NCBI GenBank assembly: GCA_051294375.1
Contig: CM119265.1
Span: 13,446,124-13,510,123 of the forward strand
DNA length: 64,000 bases
Reading direction: 5' to 3'
Source: Paraspadella gotoi
Lineage: Eukaryota; Chaetognatha
The notes beneath the pieces were generated by a model. That model saw only the letters and a program-made list of their open reading frames with translations. It made no database searches and was not told the DNA's origin. Below, piece by piece: positions 23,851 through 35,898 of the stretch (the first letter of the stretch is position 1; each line of letters starts with the position of its first letter). Made by a program: the position numbers and the translations under genes.

Positions 23851-25045
23851 AAATGCGCGTAAGTCAACTTCGGCTCGCGATTCTTTCGCTTTTGACTCTC
23901 CACATTCTTCCTTTCCTCCCTTCCACTTTCTCTCCCTTCTTTATCCCGCATCCCACTCCCCCACCAGCCCCCGCCCCTCCAGCCCGATTCCCCCGCCCCA
24001 TATTTTTTGTTGCCCTCAATTCTTCACGCGGTCATTCGAGGGTCAGGCGTTCACGTCGTCGCCAACGACGTTTCTTCCATCTCTCGTTGGAAATTTCCTT
24101 TGGCGTAAAAACGAGTCACCGTCGATTCCTTCGCCGTGTCCCCCCTCCCACCGGCGCAGCTCTTTTGCGTTCCGCCAACCCGTCGCCTACACTGGATGCT
24201 CCAATCATCTCAACCCTCACATTTCCTTCAAGCTCCCGCTCCGTCACACCACTTCCCCCCCTTCCCCGTCGCTTTCCTCCACTCCACTCCCACCCAACTT
24301 CTCGATCATCGCCCTCTTCCCCCTCAACCCATCACCCCATCACCCCTCTCCAACCTTCCCATCCTCCATTCGCCCTCTACTCGTGGACACAACAAAAGAG
24401 CGGTTGGCATGTAAATCGATTTTTGAGTCTCGTCTTTTCTCCCGCCATTTTCGCTTTTTAAGGATTTTTTTACTCTCTTCCACTTCGCCCCCGCACTCCC
24501 GGACGGCCCTCCCCCGACGGCGCCGTACCCGGCGCAGGCGGCGCCCCGCCCCATTTCGCCTCTCAACGACGTATCGGTTATCGGACGACTTATTGTTTTT
24601 CGTTTCCAACGCCGCTGAAGCCGCCGACGCCGCCAACCACGCCGCCGACCACGCCGCCGCCAACCACGCCGCCGACCACGCCACCGACGCCGCCGACCCC
24701 TCCGCCGACGACCCCGTCCACATCGCCGTCACCGTTCTACCGCTTATTTCTAAGCATAAATCCCCATCGCCGCGACCCTCCATTTTCTTTTGTTTTGCTG
24801 TTTCGCTGTTTTGTTTTTTTGTGTTGTACTTTATATTCGCTTTATCGATCGATTGGGAGATGGTCCGCCCATGTGGCACGGTGATGCAGGGTCCGGGATG
24901 GAACTCGAAAACTTCGGGTCACCCCTTCTACATCAGTTTTTACGATGTAGAATATAGGGCCATTACCTTTTAACTGGCTCAAGCATACAGTCATACAGTC
25001 ATAAATATCTATATACATATATATACATTATATATACATTATACA

Positions 25046-25076
<31 letters not shown>

Positions 25077-25378
25077 ACATTTATACCGCCACAAGATAGC
25101 TTATTCAAAGCTGATAAAAACATCAGAAACCTTATTAATATAAAATTATAATGCAGTTATAAATCAGTCTCTCATCATGAAAGACTTTGCAACGGATTTT
25201 CTTCTTTTCTTTTATTTTTCTTGCCAGAACGAAAGGCGTCAATGAAGTAAGACGACTTCGTTTACCGGACCCATGTCTTCTTGACCAGCTCTCCCTTATC
25301 TCTCTTCCAAAGTTTAGACATTGCATTACCGTTCCAACTCCTTGCCACCTTCAGCGTCGAGGCACTAAAAAAACCCCC
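23851..25378 (+). other. Pro/Ser-rich open stretch and AT-repeat DNA, no recognised gene
   Basis: A long frame without stops (23,630-24,973, plus) crosses C-rich, T-rich DNA and would encode Pro/Ser/Phe-rich low-complexity sequence. 24,610-24,725 is a (CCGCCGACC)-like repeat that in another frame reads Pro/Thr-rich. The text after 24,850 looks less repetitive (WEMVRPCGTVMQGPGW) but matches nothing I know. 25,000-25,080 is TATATACA-type AT repeat. A 268-N gap follows (25,379-25,646). Confidence 0.4.
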
Positions 25379-25646
25379 NNNNNNNNNNNNNNNNNNNNNN
25401 NNNNNNNNNNNNNNNNNNNNNNNNNNNNNNNNNNNNNNNNNNNNNNNNNNNNNNNNNNNNNNNNNNNNNNNNNNNNNNNNNNNNNNNNNNNNNNNNNNNN
25501 NNNNNNNNNNNNNNNNNNNNNNNNNNNNNNNNNNNNNNNNNNNNNNNNNNNNNNNNNNNNNNNNNNNNNNNNNNNNNNNNNNNNNNNNNNNNNNNNNNNN
25601 NNNNNNNNNNNNNNNNNNNNNNNNNNNNNNNNNNNNNNNNNNNNNN

Positions 25647-26821
25647 GTCGAGAAAAAGAGAAAAAAGAGAGGGGAAAAAGAAGGGGAAAAGAAAGAAAGG
25701 CAAGAAAATGAGAGGAAAGTGAAGAAAAGAGAGGAGAAGGAAAAGGAAGGGAAGAGAAATTAGAATAGTGAATAAAGCAGTAGAAAAGTGAAGTGATGAA
25801 AAAGAGAAGAAAGAGAAGAAGAGGAAATTTAAAAAAAAAAAGAATAAAGTCAAGGAAAATTAAGAGAGGGAGAAATAAAAGATAGAAAGACGAGGATTTT
25901 TTGTAAGGTGACGACAACAACTCTGATTTTTCTTCCTTTTTTGTCGTCTTCGTCGTCGCCGCTTGGAGCGCCTGCTCTGTTTTTGTTCTTAGCGCCTTTT
26001 GTCTGGTTCGAGCCTTCTTTTGTCTAGCGTCGTCGTTGTCGTTGTCGTCGTTGCTCTTGGTCGTCGTTGTCTTCATCGACGTCGTTGTTGTCATGTCTTT
26101 CGTTTTGGTTTTTTTTTTTTTTTTGTTTGCTTCAGTTTCTTCAGTTTCTTAACGATGTCATTTGTTCTTTAACGATAAGTTAAATTTAAAAATACGGGTG
26201 CATCCGTTTTGATAAGACGTCTATTCTCTACAAGTCTTTCATTGACAATTTTTTTCCTACTATGTATATGTTAATATAACGATAATTTCTTGAGACAAAT
26301 CTTGAAATAGAATTGAGAAATGCAGTTTCGTTATATTTTTTTTTCTTTTAGTACCAGATATAGAAAGTCTACAATCGAATCACGATCATAAAAAATTGAA
26401 GTACACAGAAACGTTGAGACATGAAAATAGCGTTAAATTAAGCAGAAAACTAAAAAAATATGATTAGTAAGAAAGAAGAGAAAAAATTTTATAAAATTTC
26501 TAAAAGTCGAAGAGTGAAAAATTCGTGAAGCGAGAAAATAAAATAAAAAACTTTACTGAGAAGGAAAAAACGAACGTCATATCATTTTTTTTTTTTTAAT
26601 CGAGCACTGAAGTGAAATTCATGTGAAAAAATGTGAAAAAATGTCGTCGTCGTCGTCGTTATTCTTCAAGGCGCCAAGCGTCACTATGAAAACAAGAAAA
26701 AACTCTCAGAAATAAATGAGCGCAACGGAGTCAACTTGCCAAATTAATTCTTTTTAATTCATTTAAAATATTTTTCAGTCGATCATCCGAAAGGGCTGCT
26801 ATTCTGTTCTTTCTTTCTAGT

Positions 26822-26884
<63 letters not shown>

Positions 26885-27209
26885 ATATTTTTATTTCTTT
26901 CTTTCTCTTTTTCCCAAATCCCACTCCGATCTTTCCAAAGGCGAAAATGATTTAGTCTTATCCTCAAGGATAAAGATTCATTCAAGGGAACTGGTGGAAG
27001 CAGCGGCACCAGAATAAATTGAATTTGGATGACTTTATCAGAAATTTAGTGAAGAGGTGGGGGAGGCGTTGGAGGAGAAGAAATTTATGTGAGAATTACA
27101 TAGAGGAATAAAGAAATAAAGAAAAAAAGAAAGAAAGGAAGAAAGGAATAAAGAAAGATAAGAGAGGCCGGTGCTAGAAATTAATAACGGCAGTTGACCA
27201 GCTTTACGG
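25647..27209. other. Gene-poor stretch with purine and trinucleotide repeats
   Basis: Contains GAAA/GGAA-rich DNA (25,647-25,880), imperfect (GTC)n at 25,940-26,090 and 26,642-26,660, and a (TTTC)n microsatellite (26,821-26,884). I see no convincing exon. Confidence 0.6.
26821..26884 (+). repeat. (TTTC)n microsatellite, about 16 units
   Basis: Perfect tetranucleotide run. On the other strand it reads GAAA, the same motif as the NPHP4 intron repeat at 55,121-55,206. Confidence 0.95.
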
Positions 27210-27416
27210 NNNNNNNNNNNNNNNNNNNNNNNNNNNNNNNNNNNNNNNNNNNNNNNNNNNNNNNNNNNNNNNNNNNNNNNNNNNNNNNNNNNNNNNNNNN
27301 NNNNNNNNNNNNNNNNNNNNNNNNNNNNNNNNNNNNNNNNNNNNNNNNNNNNNNNNNNNNNNNNNNNNNNNNNNNNNNNNNNNNNNNNNNNNNNNNNNNN
27401 NNNNNNNNNNNNNNNN
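27210..27416. other. Assembly gap, 207 N
   Basis: Unsequenced. It is bounded on the right by a run of nine C's. Confidence 0.95.
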
Positions 27417-28526
27417 CCCCCCCCCAATTTTTCCCTACGGCCTCTGTCCGGATCGGAAACGGATAAAGGAATTTTCGCTTAAAACGAACTTGGCGAATCT
27501 TGTCTCCGCCGCATCGGCTTTTCCGTCGGCGTAGCAGCTTCTTTAGCTTCTTAGCATCTTAGCTTTTTTTTTAAATGTTTTTAGTTTTTACTATCGAAAC
27601 ACATTTCGATCTTTTAGCCGATGACTTCATCTTATGGTCTCGTTAAAAGCCGCGTCGATGTCATTTCGATCAAATCCGCTCGATTGAGCAAAACATCGAT
27701 TTCTCAACCACCAAACGGTTTTTCGCTTCGTTGACTTTAAATACGATGTATAAGCGATTCACGCCATTCCATCTCGCTTTACCATGTACGATTACCTAAT
27801 GGGTTGTCCTGTTGTCACTTAACCTCGGAATAAAAACACGCCTAACTTTCATTATTTATTTGAAATCATGGTGGACGTAAACTACATGATGTCGAGGAGT
27901 GTCAGATTTAGAGATATTCATCAAATATACCTCGATTAATGAATACTGTCCGAATTTCTAAAAATCATACAGTGCGTCCCTATGGCAGTGCCAGCTTATT
28001 TTTTCTATATCGTGCAGAACTGTGAGCTTGAAAAAAGAAAAAAAAAAACCCGTGGGGTCATTGCGATGGCGCGACGTCGAAAACGCGACAAACTCGCGAT
28101 TATAAAATCCGAAAGGACAGAAAAATCCCCTGACCGAAAGGGAGGCGGGGGCGCAGGGGGGGAAAGATTAATAAAAACTGGATGGAAAAAAAAAACTCGG
28201 GCGTTACCTGGTATGGGAGGAGGGAAGGGAAAAAAGGTAAATAGGCAACGGTGGGTTGGTGAAAGAGAGATAATGTGAGTGGGTGAGTGAGTGAGTCATA
28301 ATGCGCAAGTCGGGGAAAAGTCACCCGGAAAGTCAAACGCGACGGGTTAAAAAAAAGGTGAGTCGAGGGCAAGCCGGGGTGAACGAACGCCTCGAGCCTC
28401 GGGTGAGGCTGGGGTAAGTCCTTTGAGTCTGGTTTCTGACTGAGAACAAATATTTGTTTTCATTGCGAGCGTTGGAAAAAAACATATTTATTATTTTGTC
28501 AGTTTCGACGTAGTTAAGTTTTCATT
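27417..28526. other. Non-coding, no feature recognised
   Basis: Mixed AT-rich and moderately G-rich sequence, with short GAGTGAGT runs near 28,276-28,298. No open frame with exon character was found. Confidence 0.5.
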
Positions 28527-28750
28527 GAAGAGACAGTAATTGTAGTTGTTATGTGTTAGTAACAGAACCATTCAATATAAGCAGTCCCTGAGCTTCGGAT
28601 CAGGTTGTAACACCGTGTTAATCGCCCCGTCCCTCTTAACTGAGAGGCGACCACCGGGCTAGAAACCCTGACCTTTGAGTTGATATGCGAATGACTTGCC
28701 TCCGGCACCAATGGCCGCTGATGAACAATTTGTGGATTTTAGTCCACCAT
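28527..28750 (-). mobile_element. tRNA-derived SINE, copy 1
   Basis: About 75-80% similar by eye to 45,313-45,552. On the minus strand it starts ATGGTGGAC.. and carries a tRNA-like stretch: a segment reminiscent of an A box (ATTGGTGCCGGAGGCAAGTC), an anticodon-arm-like part, and a B-box-like segment (GGTTTCTAGCCC here, GGTTCTAGCCC in copy 2). A shared non-tRNA body ends in CAATAT..CTGTCTCTTC. The peptide SGHWCRRQV is shared by both copies only because they are the same repeat. Confidence 0.65.
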
Positions 28751-31180
28751 ATCACCATTAATAGAGTCATTTTATTTACGATTTCAAACAAATTGTACCA
28801 AGAAGAGGAAGCTAACTTTCTCTTTTTTCTCGCTGAGTTAGCCGAGTTTTTTGCTGCTACAGAATTCAGTAACGAAGATCCCGCTACAGCAAAATCGATG
28901 CAGCAGCAGCAGCTGTTCTCTTTCTGCAACGTCTCGGCGCTTCGACGCCGTCTTGAGTCGACCTCATAAATCACGGCCGTCTTTCTTCAAGAAAAAAAAT
29001 GGAAACTTTATTTAGGCGCGAATGTTTGCAATACACAAGCTGAAATATACTAAAAAGTATTTAATGTCCTTCTGAAAACCGAGAAAAAATAAAAAAGAAA
29101 ACTGGTAAAGGCTTGTAAAAACTAAGGTAAATCTTATGTAATTGCTTATTCTCATGTTTATATATAAAAAACCATTAACATTTATTTAACGATTAGTCCA
29201 TGTGAATAAACATCCTTTAGCTATCTAAAAATTTATTCTAGTCACAATCACTTTTTAACGAGACTAATGACCCGAGTGACCAAGCCAATTGACTTATGTT
29301 CGCTTTGGTTAAAGTTGACTGATGACTTTGTCGATTTCCTATCATTTATTTTTTCAACAACAAAAAATCCATTCAGTTTTTAATTTTCGAATTTTTTTCT
29401 TTTTTAATTTAGGATTTTTTTTAATCTCTCTCTTCCAACGAGGGAAGCTTCACTTCCTCTTTCCTTCCCAATCTTCATTCTTCCTCGGACAGAAAATGTA
29501 TTTTTAGCGCATTAATAGCTCTCCACGGTCCAAAATGTTCGCAAAAAAAGCTATAAAGAGTTTCTAGTTGGTGACCTGTATATATTATAAAATGAGTAAA
29601 AAAATCGGTTTTGAAAGTTTAATCGCGCGCTCTTTCTGATTTATTCGGTTAAATGTCATTAAAGAAAAAAAAAGTTTCTTCACATTTTGCAGCAAGTTAT
29701 ATTTTCAAATCAATTTGTCGCCTTCGTTTAAAAAAAAATCCAAAAAAAAAACCTTTTTTAAAAACAAATATTTTGCTCTGACCTGCCTGAATTCTAAAGA
29801 ATTTTTTTATTTATAATTCCGTGCAAAAACTTGCCTTCCGTATGATTTTTTTTTTATTTATTTATTTTTTTTTTTACGAAAAAAAAAATATAAAAACGTC
29901 TGAAATGCCATGAATAAGAAATAAAGAAGAGGAATGGAGAGAAGCTGAAAATTCATTGTCATTTTGAAAAGACTATGAATCAGGAAAACCCGGAGGCCCT
30001 GACTCCATTAAGCTATAAACTCCACGGGCGATGAATCGGTTGTTGGAAAGAGTTTTTAAAACAGCGATTTAAACATAACTATTAACTAACATAACAAACT
30101 TGACAATAAGGAGATAACAGAGATATATGTTTCTTGGTTACTCTTGCGGCCGAAGGAAGAAGAGAAGGAAAAGGATGAAGAAAAAAAAAGAAAACAATTA
30201 GATTTAGAGACAGAAAGATGAAGAAAGACAGAAAGACAGAAAGATGAAGAAAGGGAGAATCATTGCCGTTTACCCCTGACAGCACAAGAAAATTCCTTCT
30301 TTTTCTGACAATGGCAACAAAAAATTTGGAATAGATCCAGTGAATTCAAAAATAAATGAGGGTTAAAAACAGAAGACATAGAAAAAAATTAAAAAATATT
30401 ATTTTTCAGGAAACGGAAGAAACTTGCGGGAGGGAGCTGGGGGGGGGGAAAGTTTCTGGCAACTTTATAGAGAAAAGGCTTAATTGATTCGATAAAGATA
30501 CGGAGCTACGGATCTTTACGACATCCCTTCGTAATTGGGAGTAAGAGCCGTAGTCAAACATAATGTTCTTAATCTTTTCTTTCCTCCCTTTTTCTCCTTA
30601 TTTTTTTTTCTTTCACCCAACTTGTTATTTCTCTTTCTTTTTCTTTATTTTTTTCCCCCAACGAATGCAGTTTGTGACACACACGGCGCGAGGATTCATC
30701 ACGATCCAAGCGAACAAATCCCCAAGAACCAATCACAACAGCCAAACCAAAGCCACAAATATTTGTAATTTTTCTTTTTCTTTTTAACCAGAAAAATGTT
30801 TGAAACGGAGGGAGAACTAAACCGGAAGATAAAGTGTTAAAACTGGAAAGTTCTGGAGAAAAATTTTTAATAATATTAATAGTAATAAGCTTCAAACGGA
30901 TTTTGCGGTCTATTCGAAGGTGAGGTACGAGAAAAAAAACAGAATTCACTCGTCAAAATTATCGCGCGGCGGTCGGAGCGGAGGAAAGGAAGGAAAGAAA
31001 GGATGGGGATTTAATCATCAGAAATGTCAGGAACAGGAGCGAGAAATGGGAGGAAGGAAGAAAGAAGGAAAGGGGAAGAAGGAAAAACAGTGAAGGGAAA
31101 GGAGGAAAAAGAATCACGGGCGAGCGGAGTCATCCACCGTGAATCGGATGTCTTATTTGATTTGGAGGAAAGATCGGACG
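28751..31180. other. AT-rich non-coding stretch
   Basis: Homopolymer-rich A/T DNA with purine blocks (30,170-30,260; 30,960-31,100). I find no exon-like segment. Short frames here are low-complexity. Confidence 0.5.
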
Positions 31181-31305
<125 letters not shown>

Positions 31306-31854
31306 TGAAAATATACGTAAAAGAAAAAAAAAGAGTGAGAGAGATTTTTTTATTCTTTATTTAAAAGTGTAATTTCGCTCTTACCAGCTTCTTCTTTGTT
31401 TTTGACTTTGTTGTTATTTCTCTGCCCGGGTAACTAACATCACCATATTCATCACCATATTCGTTGGTATCGAATTATAGAAAAAAAAATTTGGACGACA
31501 ATTTTCAACCAAAACAACCTTCCCGGCTTTCGTGATAGAAAAAATATTTTTTTGAGTTTTTTGTGTGCACGCCGTTTTTTCTTTTTTTTTTTTTAAAGCC
31601 ATATTGTAGGAAAAAAAAAACAGGACAATTTGCGCGATTGTTTTCGAAGCCACGAATAACAACTCTTGAATTATGCTACTTCCTCGCTTTTGTTACTTAC
31701 TTCAATTTGGATTCTGTCCGTCATTTTAGTTTATTTACAATTTTGTTTTACATTGTTTCCTCCCTCTCTCTATATTCTGTTGTTGTGGTAAACAAAAAGA
31801 AATTACGACGCTAATGGCGAACTTTTTCTGGCAACGAGTCGATGGGCGTGAGTT

Positions 31855-31945
<91 letters not shown>
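31855..31945 (+). repeat. (GA)n tract
   Basis: About 90 bases of GAGA with single interruptions. Confidence 0.9.
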
Positions 31946-32209
31946 CGTGGAGAAAAATAGAGACAAAGAGTCAGAGAGCAGAGAAGCGAAATGGCAACTG
32001 TCCATATATAACTCGTTTGTCCTAACAAAAGGAAATCAATATGAGGAAGCGTCGAACTCCGTTGAGTTGCCCCCCTGAAAGTTCGGAAATAATGATTAAT
32101 GCTTCACCCGATATATGATGACCCGATTCATGACACATTTACGACCTCTGCTCACGAATCGCCTTCATAAGCGGTTATCTTCGGGCGCCTCGGTTAAAAA
32201 TCTGACCAA

Positions 32210-32620
32210 TGACGTCGCATCATCGAACGACGAAGACGATCGAATCGGAATGGGGATCATGATGATGATGACGTTATGATTATGATGTTTATGACATGAC
32301 GACGAGAATGGTGATAATCATAACGAAATGATAACGAAGACAAAGATGAAGATATTGTTGATGATAATAATATTGATAATAACGATAATGATAGATAGAA
32401 CGAAGAGGATAATTAAGTTGACCTCAGTGATAATGTTGAAGAGTAAAAAAATGTTGATCATAACGATGATCAAGACTTGAGAAAGATCCGACTTGGTCGT
32501 AAAAATGAGGACAAGATGGGCAAGATGACGCAATGACCTCATGGGCGACGACGATGAAGACGACGTCGGTCAGGATGATGCCCTCAACAAAACTCATAAC
32601 CAAGAAACGAGGGCAGCGAA
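32210..32620 (+). repeat. GATGA/GATAA-rich low-complexity stretch
   Basis: About 400 bases built largely from GAT, GAC and AAT triplets without a fixed period. It gives Asp/Ile/Met-biased frames on both strands, which I do not treat as genes. 32,630-33,650 adds only AT-rich DNA, a CT tract (33,405-33,480) and a short (GTC)n run (33,657-33,688). Confidence 0.6.
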
Positions 32621-33410
32621 GAAAGATCAACGACAGACGAATGTGGACGACGAATTAATGAGAAATAATTGTTGGATGGATTTTGATATTTTATGAGCGT
32701 TTGCCTCTGACCGCTCGATTCAGAACGATGACCGATCTTCAGAATTAGAGAGATGACGTGCCGAGTTTTTTCTTATCTTCTCATTGGTTTAGAGTTTTCT
32801 ATATGGGCGTCTCATTAGCTTTCGTAATAGGGGAGAATAGCTTCATTCTTTTATATTGGTTTTGAGTTTCATTTAGGCAAGAGAAATTTGATGAAGATAG
32901 GGTTTCCTGTGAGACCAGGAAACGAGTCATGTTTATTAATTGAAATTATTTTCTTGAGAAGGTTATAAATAAATGACTTGGGATTTAACAGCCTTCGTCA
33001 AACTGAATATCATACATCGCGCATTTTCTCGATAACGCGGGGAAAATTTTTTTAAAAATTTCGATATAGAATTTAGGAAAAAAAAATCAAAACCGGACTA
33101 AAAATATAACGGAATCGAATTTCTAATGAAGCGAATTGATATTTTCTTTCCGAATCGGGTGCAGTACGTATTATCGTCGTTTAATCTTGGGCGGCGGAAA
33201 TCGCGGTGTTCGGCGGTTGTTTCGGTGGTTAAACCAATGGCCGACCAAGACTCTCCTTCGCAATTTCCTTTTTCGATTTCTTGGCTTGGTCGTCGGAAAA
33301 AAAAACCTCGTTGCAATCAAGATGCAAATGTATACAACGCATTCTGTAAAAGGATGGAAAATAGAGATCGGATTTACTAAAGGCTCATTCTCGATTTCTC
33401 GATTTCTCTG

Positions 33411-33446
<36 letters not shown>

Positions 33447-33732
33447 CTTTTTCTTTCTTTCTTTTTTCTTTCTTTCTTTGCTCTCCCCCTCTCTCCAAGC
33501 ACCCTCGAATCATTCGGTCAGGAGTCACTAACCAGAATCCCATTCGGTTCGTGATTTTGGATACAATCCGTTTAACATTTTTCCGATTCAATATGTTACA
33601 CTCGTCCGTAGGTTAGGTCATCGTTGTCGCTGTAATTTTCGTCTCAACGTTGTGGCCATCGTCGTCGTCGTCGTCGTCGTCGTCGTCCACGCTTGACGAA
33701 GCGAAAGAACCCCGTCGGCACAAATTTCCCGG

Positions 33733-33801
33733 GGTCCCCCGGTCCCCCGCAAGTCGGTCCCCCGGTCCCCCGCAAGTCGGTCCCCCGGTCCCCCGCAAGT
33801 C
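33733..33801 (-). repeat. 23 bp minisatellite, 3 units, strong G-quadruplex potential on minus strand
   Basis: Three tandem units of the form GGTCCCCCGGTCCCCCGCAA+GTC. On the minus strand this gives six GGGGG runs separated by 3-7 bases. Confidence 0.85.
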
Positions 33802-35734
33802 GCCTCCGCGGTCTGTCCCTCTCTTCTTTTTTTTTTCATCTTAAGCCTTAACTTCAACTCTCTTCAAAAATTCAACTCTTTTCTCTCTTTCTTCCTTAAA
33901 TCCCCTTTCTTCTTAAATTCTGTACCTTCCTCACCTTCCTGTCTGATCCCCAAATCTTCACCTTCTGCCCCCTTCCTACCTTCCTATTTCTTCTTTAAAT
34001 CTCTTTCTCCCATCCATCTTTGTCCAAATCTACACCTCTTTCTTTCCTTCTTTCTTTCCTCTGTCTATTATCCAAATCTTCACCTTCTGCTCCCTGCCTA
34101 CCTTCCTATTTCTTCTTTGAATATCCTCTTCTTTCTCCCTTTCATCTCTACTCACAATCTCCTTTCCTTCCTTCCTTCCTTCTCTCCATCCGCCTTTCTC
34201 ACTCTCTTTCCTCTCTTCCTCTTCCGCCTCCCACTCTCTACCCGAGTTAAAAACCAATTTGCGGAATCACCGAATGGTAGAGGGTAGAGTGGGTAGAGTG
34301 GGTAGAGTGGGTAGAATGGGTAGAGTGGGTACACCGTAGAGAGGGTGAATGGAGAAGTGAGACATGGGGCGGAGGCAGATTGGTTCGGGGTGGGGGGCTG
34401 GGAAGGAGGTGAAAAAAAGGAAACAGTTAAGATTTGGCAGGGTGGAAGGATGAACATTGAGTAACGGACTTTTAAAACTTCGACTTTTACGTATTAACTT
34501 TTATTTATATTTTTGAAGAAATCTTCTTTTTTTTAATTTCTTCTTTAAACGGGATTATTCTCACAAGCGATTCTAATTTAATAGTTAATTTATAGACATA
34601 CAATAATTAGGGGAAAAAACGGGTTATCAAAAGTATACTGTGGACAAAAAAAGTTAAGTCAAGCGAAAAAAATAAGAAGCGGCGTAAATCAGAGGGAAAT
34701 TCCTTTAAGACTCAGAGAAAGTCATAGTTAAATGGAATTTAACGAAACGAACTGAACAAAATAATTCAGCGAAAAGACGAACTAAAAAGTGAGTAATAAT
34801 TTTGAAACATGTTGGGTTCTAGAGTGCAGTAGTACAATGGAGGAGCGTTAATAGAGCGTTAGACCGAGCGTTCCGAAGAAGAAAGAATAAATAATTTCAA
34901 ACGAAAAAATGAATTAATACCTAAATGAAAGAGTAAATGTTTAAAAAAAATTTTAACTAATAAATAAATGAATGAATAAATAATTTTTAAAAAAATGCAG
35001 AAACTCCATTCAACGTTTTCTTACAACGATATTGAGTCGGAATGTGGGGGAAGCAAAGAAGTGAAGGCGAGTAGAGCGACGACGACGACGACGACGACAT
35101 AACGTTAAGGACGCGCAAAACTCAAGGTCGAAGAATCGATAAAAGATTTGATGAATTCATGAGGATAAAAGAGGGGCTGGCCGTCGTTTTCATCGTTGTT
35201 GTTGTCTACGTCGTCGTCGTCGACGTCTTTCCCTTTGTTGTTTTCGTCCTTGTCATCGTCGTCTTCGGCTTTATCTTAGTGGTTAGTTAGATCATAACTG
35301 TTACTGTTTTCTGAAATAGGTTCTAACCCTCCCATTTCATTTTTAACAATTAACAATTTTAAGATGAGTCAAGCTTCGCCTTTTCTACAATAAATTTCTC
35401 CATTAAGAGTGACCTCTATCCAAGGATGACTATTCGAGTTTACATAGTGGGAAATGGGGGAAGAAGGCAACAAGTTTAAGTCAATGAACGTCCCTATCTA
35501 TTCCTCCCTCTTTCCCTCTTGCTCTCAATTTTGTTCCCTCTTTTTCTCCTGCTCTCTCTGTATCTCTCTCTGTCATCGCGCCCTATAATGATATTCATGG
35601 GACTATCCCCTTAATGACTCGTGCTTCAAGTGCATCAGATTTCCAGTCTCCTCTTTGACTTTTTTGACTTTGTAAATATCGTGTAGACTTTAACCGGTCT
35701 CCATTCACAAAACAATTTATTTGAAGTTCATATA
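33802..35734. other. Non-coding: CTT-rich DNA then AT-rich DNA
   Basis: 33,840-34,230 is a CT/TTC-rich stretch containing an imperfect duplication (TTCACCTTCTGCCCCC.. near 33,957 and TTCACCTTCTGCTCCC.. near 34,079). 34,272-34,332 is a GGGTAGAGT array. (GAC)n is at 35,078-35,098 and imperfect (GTC)n at 35,185-35,270. No exon was recognised. Confidence 0.5.
34272..34332 (+). repeat. GGGTAGAGT short tandem repeat, about 6 units
   Basis: Units of 9-10 bases each supply a GGG run, so plus-strand DNA could fold into a weak G-quadruplex. Confidence 0.8.
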
Positions 35735-35738
35735 AATA

Positions 35739-35898
35739 ACCGAGTCTGTGAGAGAGTCTTGATTGAAAGCTTGCGAGGTCCTACTATTTTATTATCTTGT
35801 AAGTGTGATGGAGGCCTTAAACCACCAAAGCTTGACCAAAGTCAGTAGCAAGATAGTTTATTTATTTAATGAATGGATGATTTTTATATAGGTTGTAG
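35739..35898 (+). repeat. Left member of an inverted repeat pair (about 160 bp)
   Basis: Reverse-complement match (about 85% by eye) to 38,479-38,640. Shared blocks include GAGAGAGTCTTGATTGAAAG and GATGGAGGCCTTAAACCACC. The two lie 2.6 kb apart. They may be two insertions of one short element or the ends of a longer one. Confidence 0.75.

Noticed and set aside
23630-24973. 447-codon Pro/Ser-rich frame as a gene
   Set aside because: Low-complexity pyrimidine-rich DNA. Part of it overlaps the inverted-duplication end, and no motif or splice structure supports it.
33126-33531. Overlapping frames of 84 and 131 codons as a small gene
   Set aside because: Both run into a CT microsatellite or stop without splice sites, and nothing recognisable is encoded.
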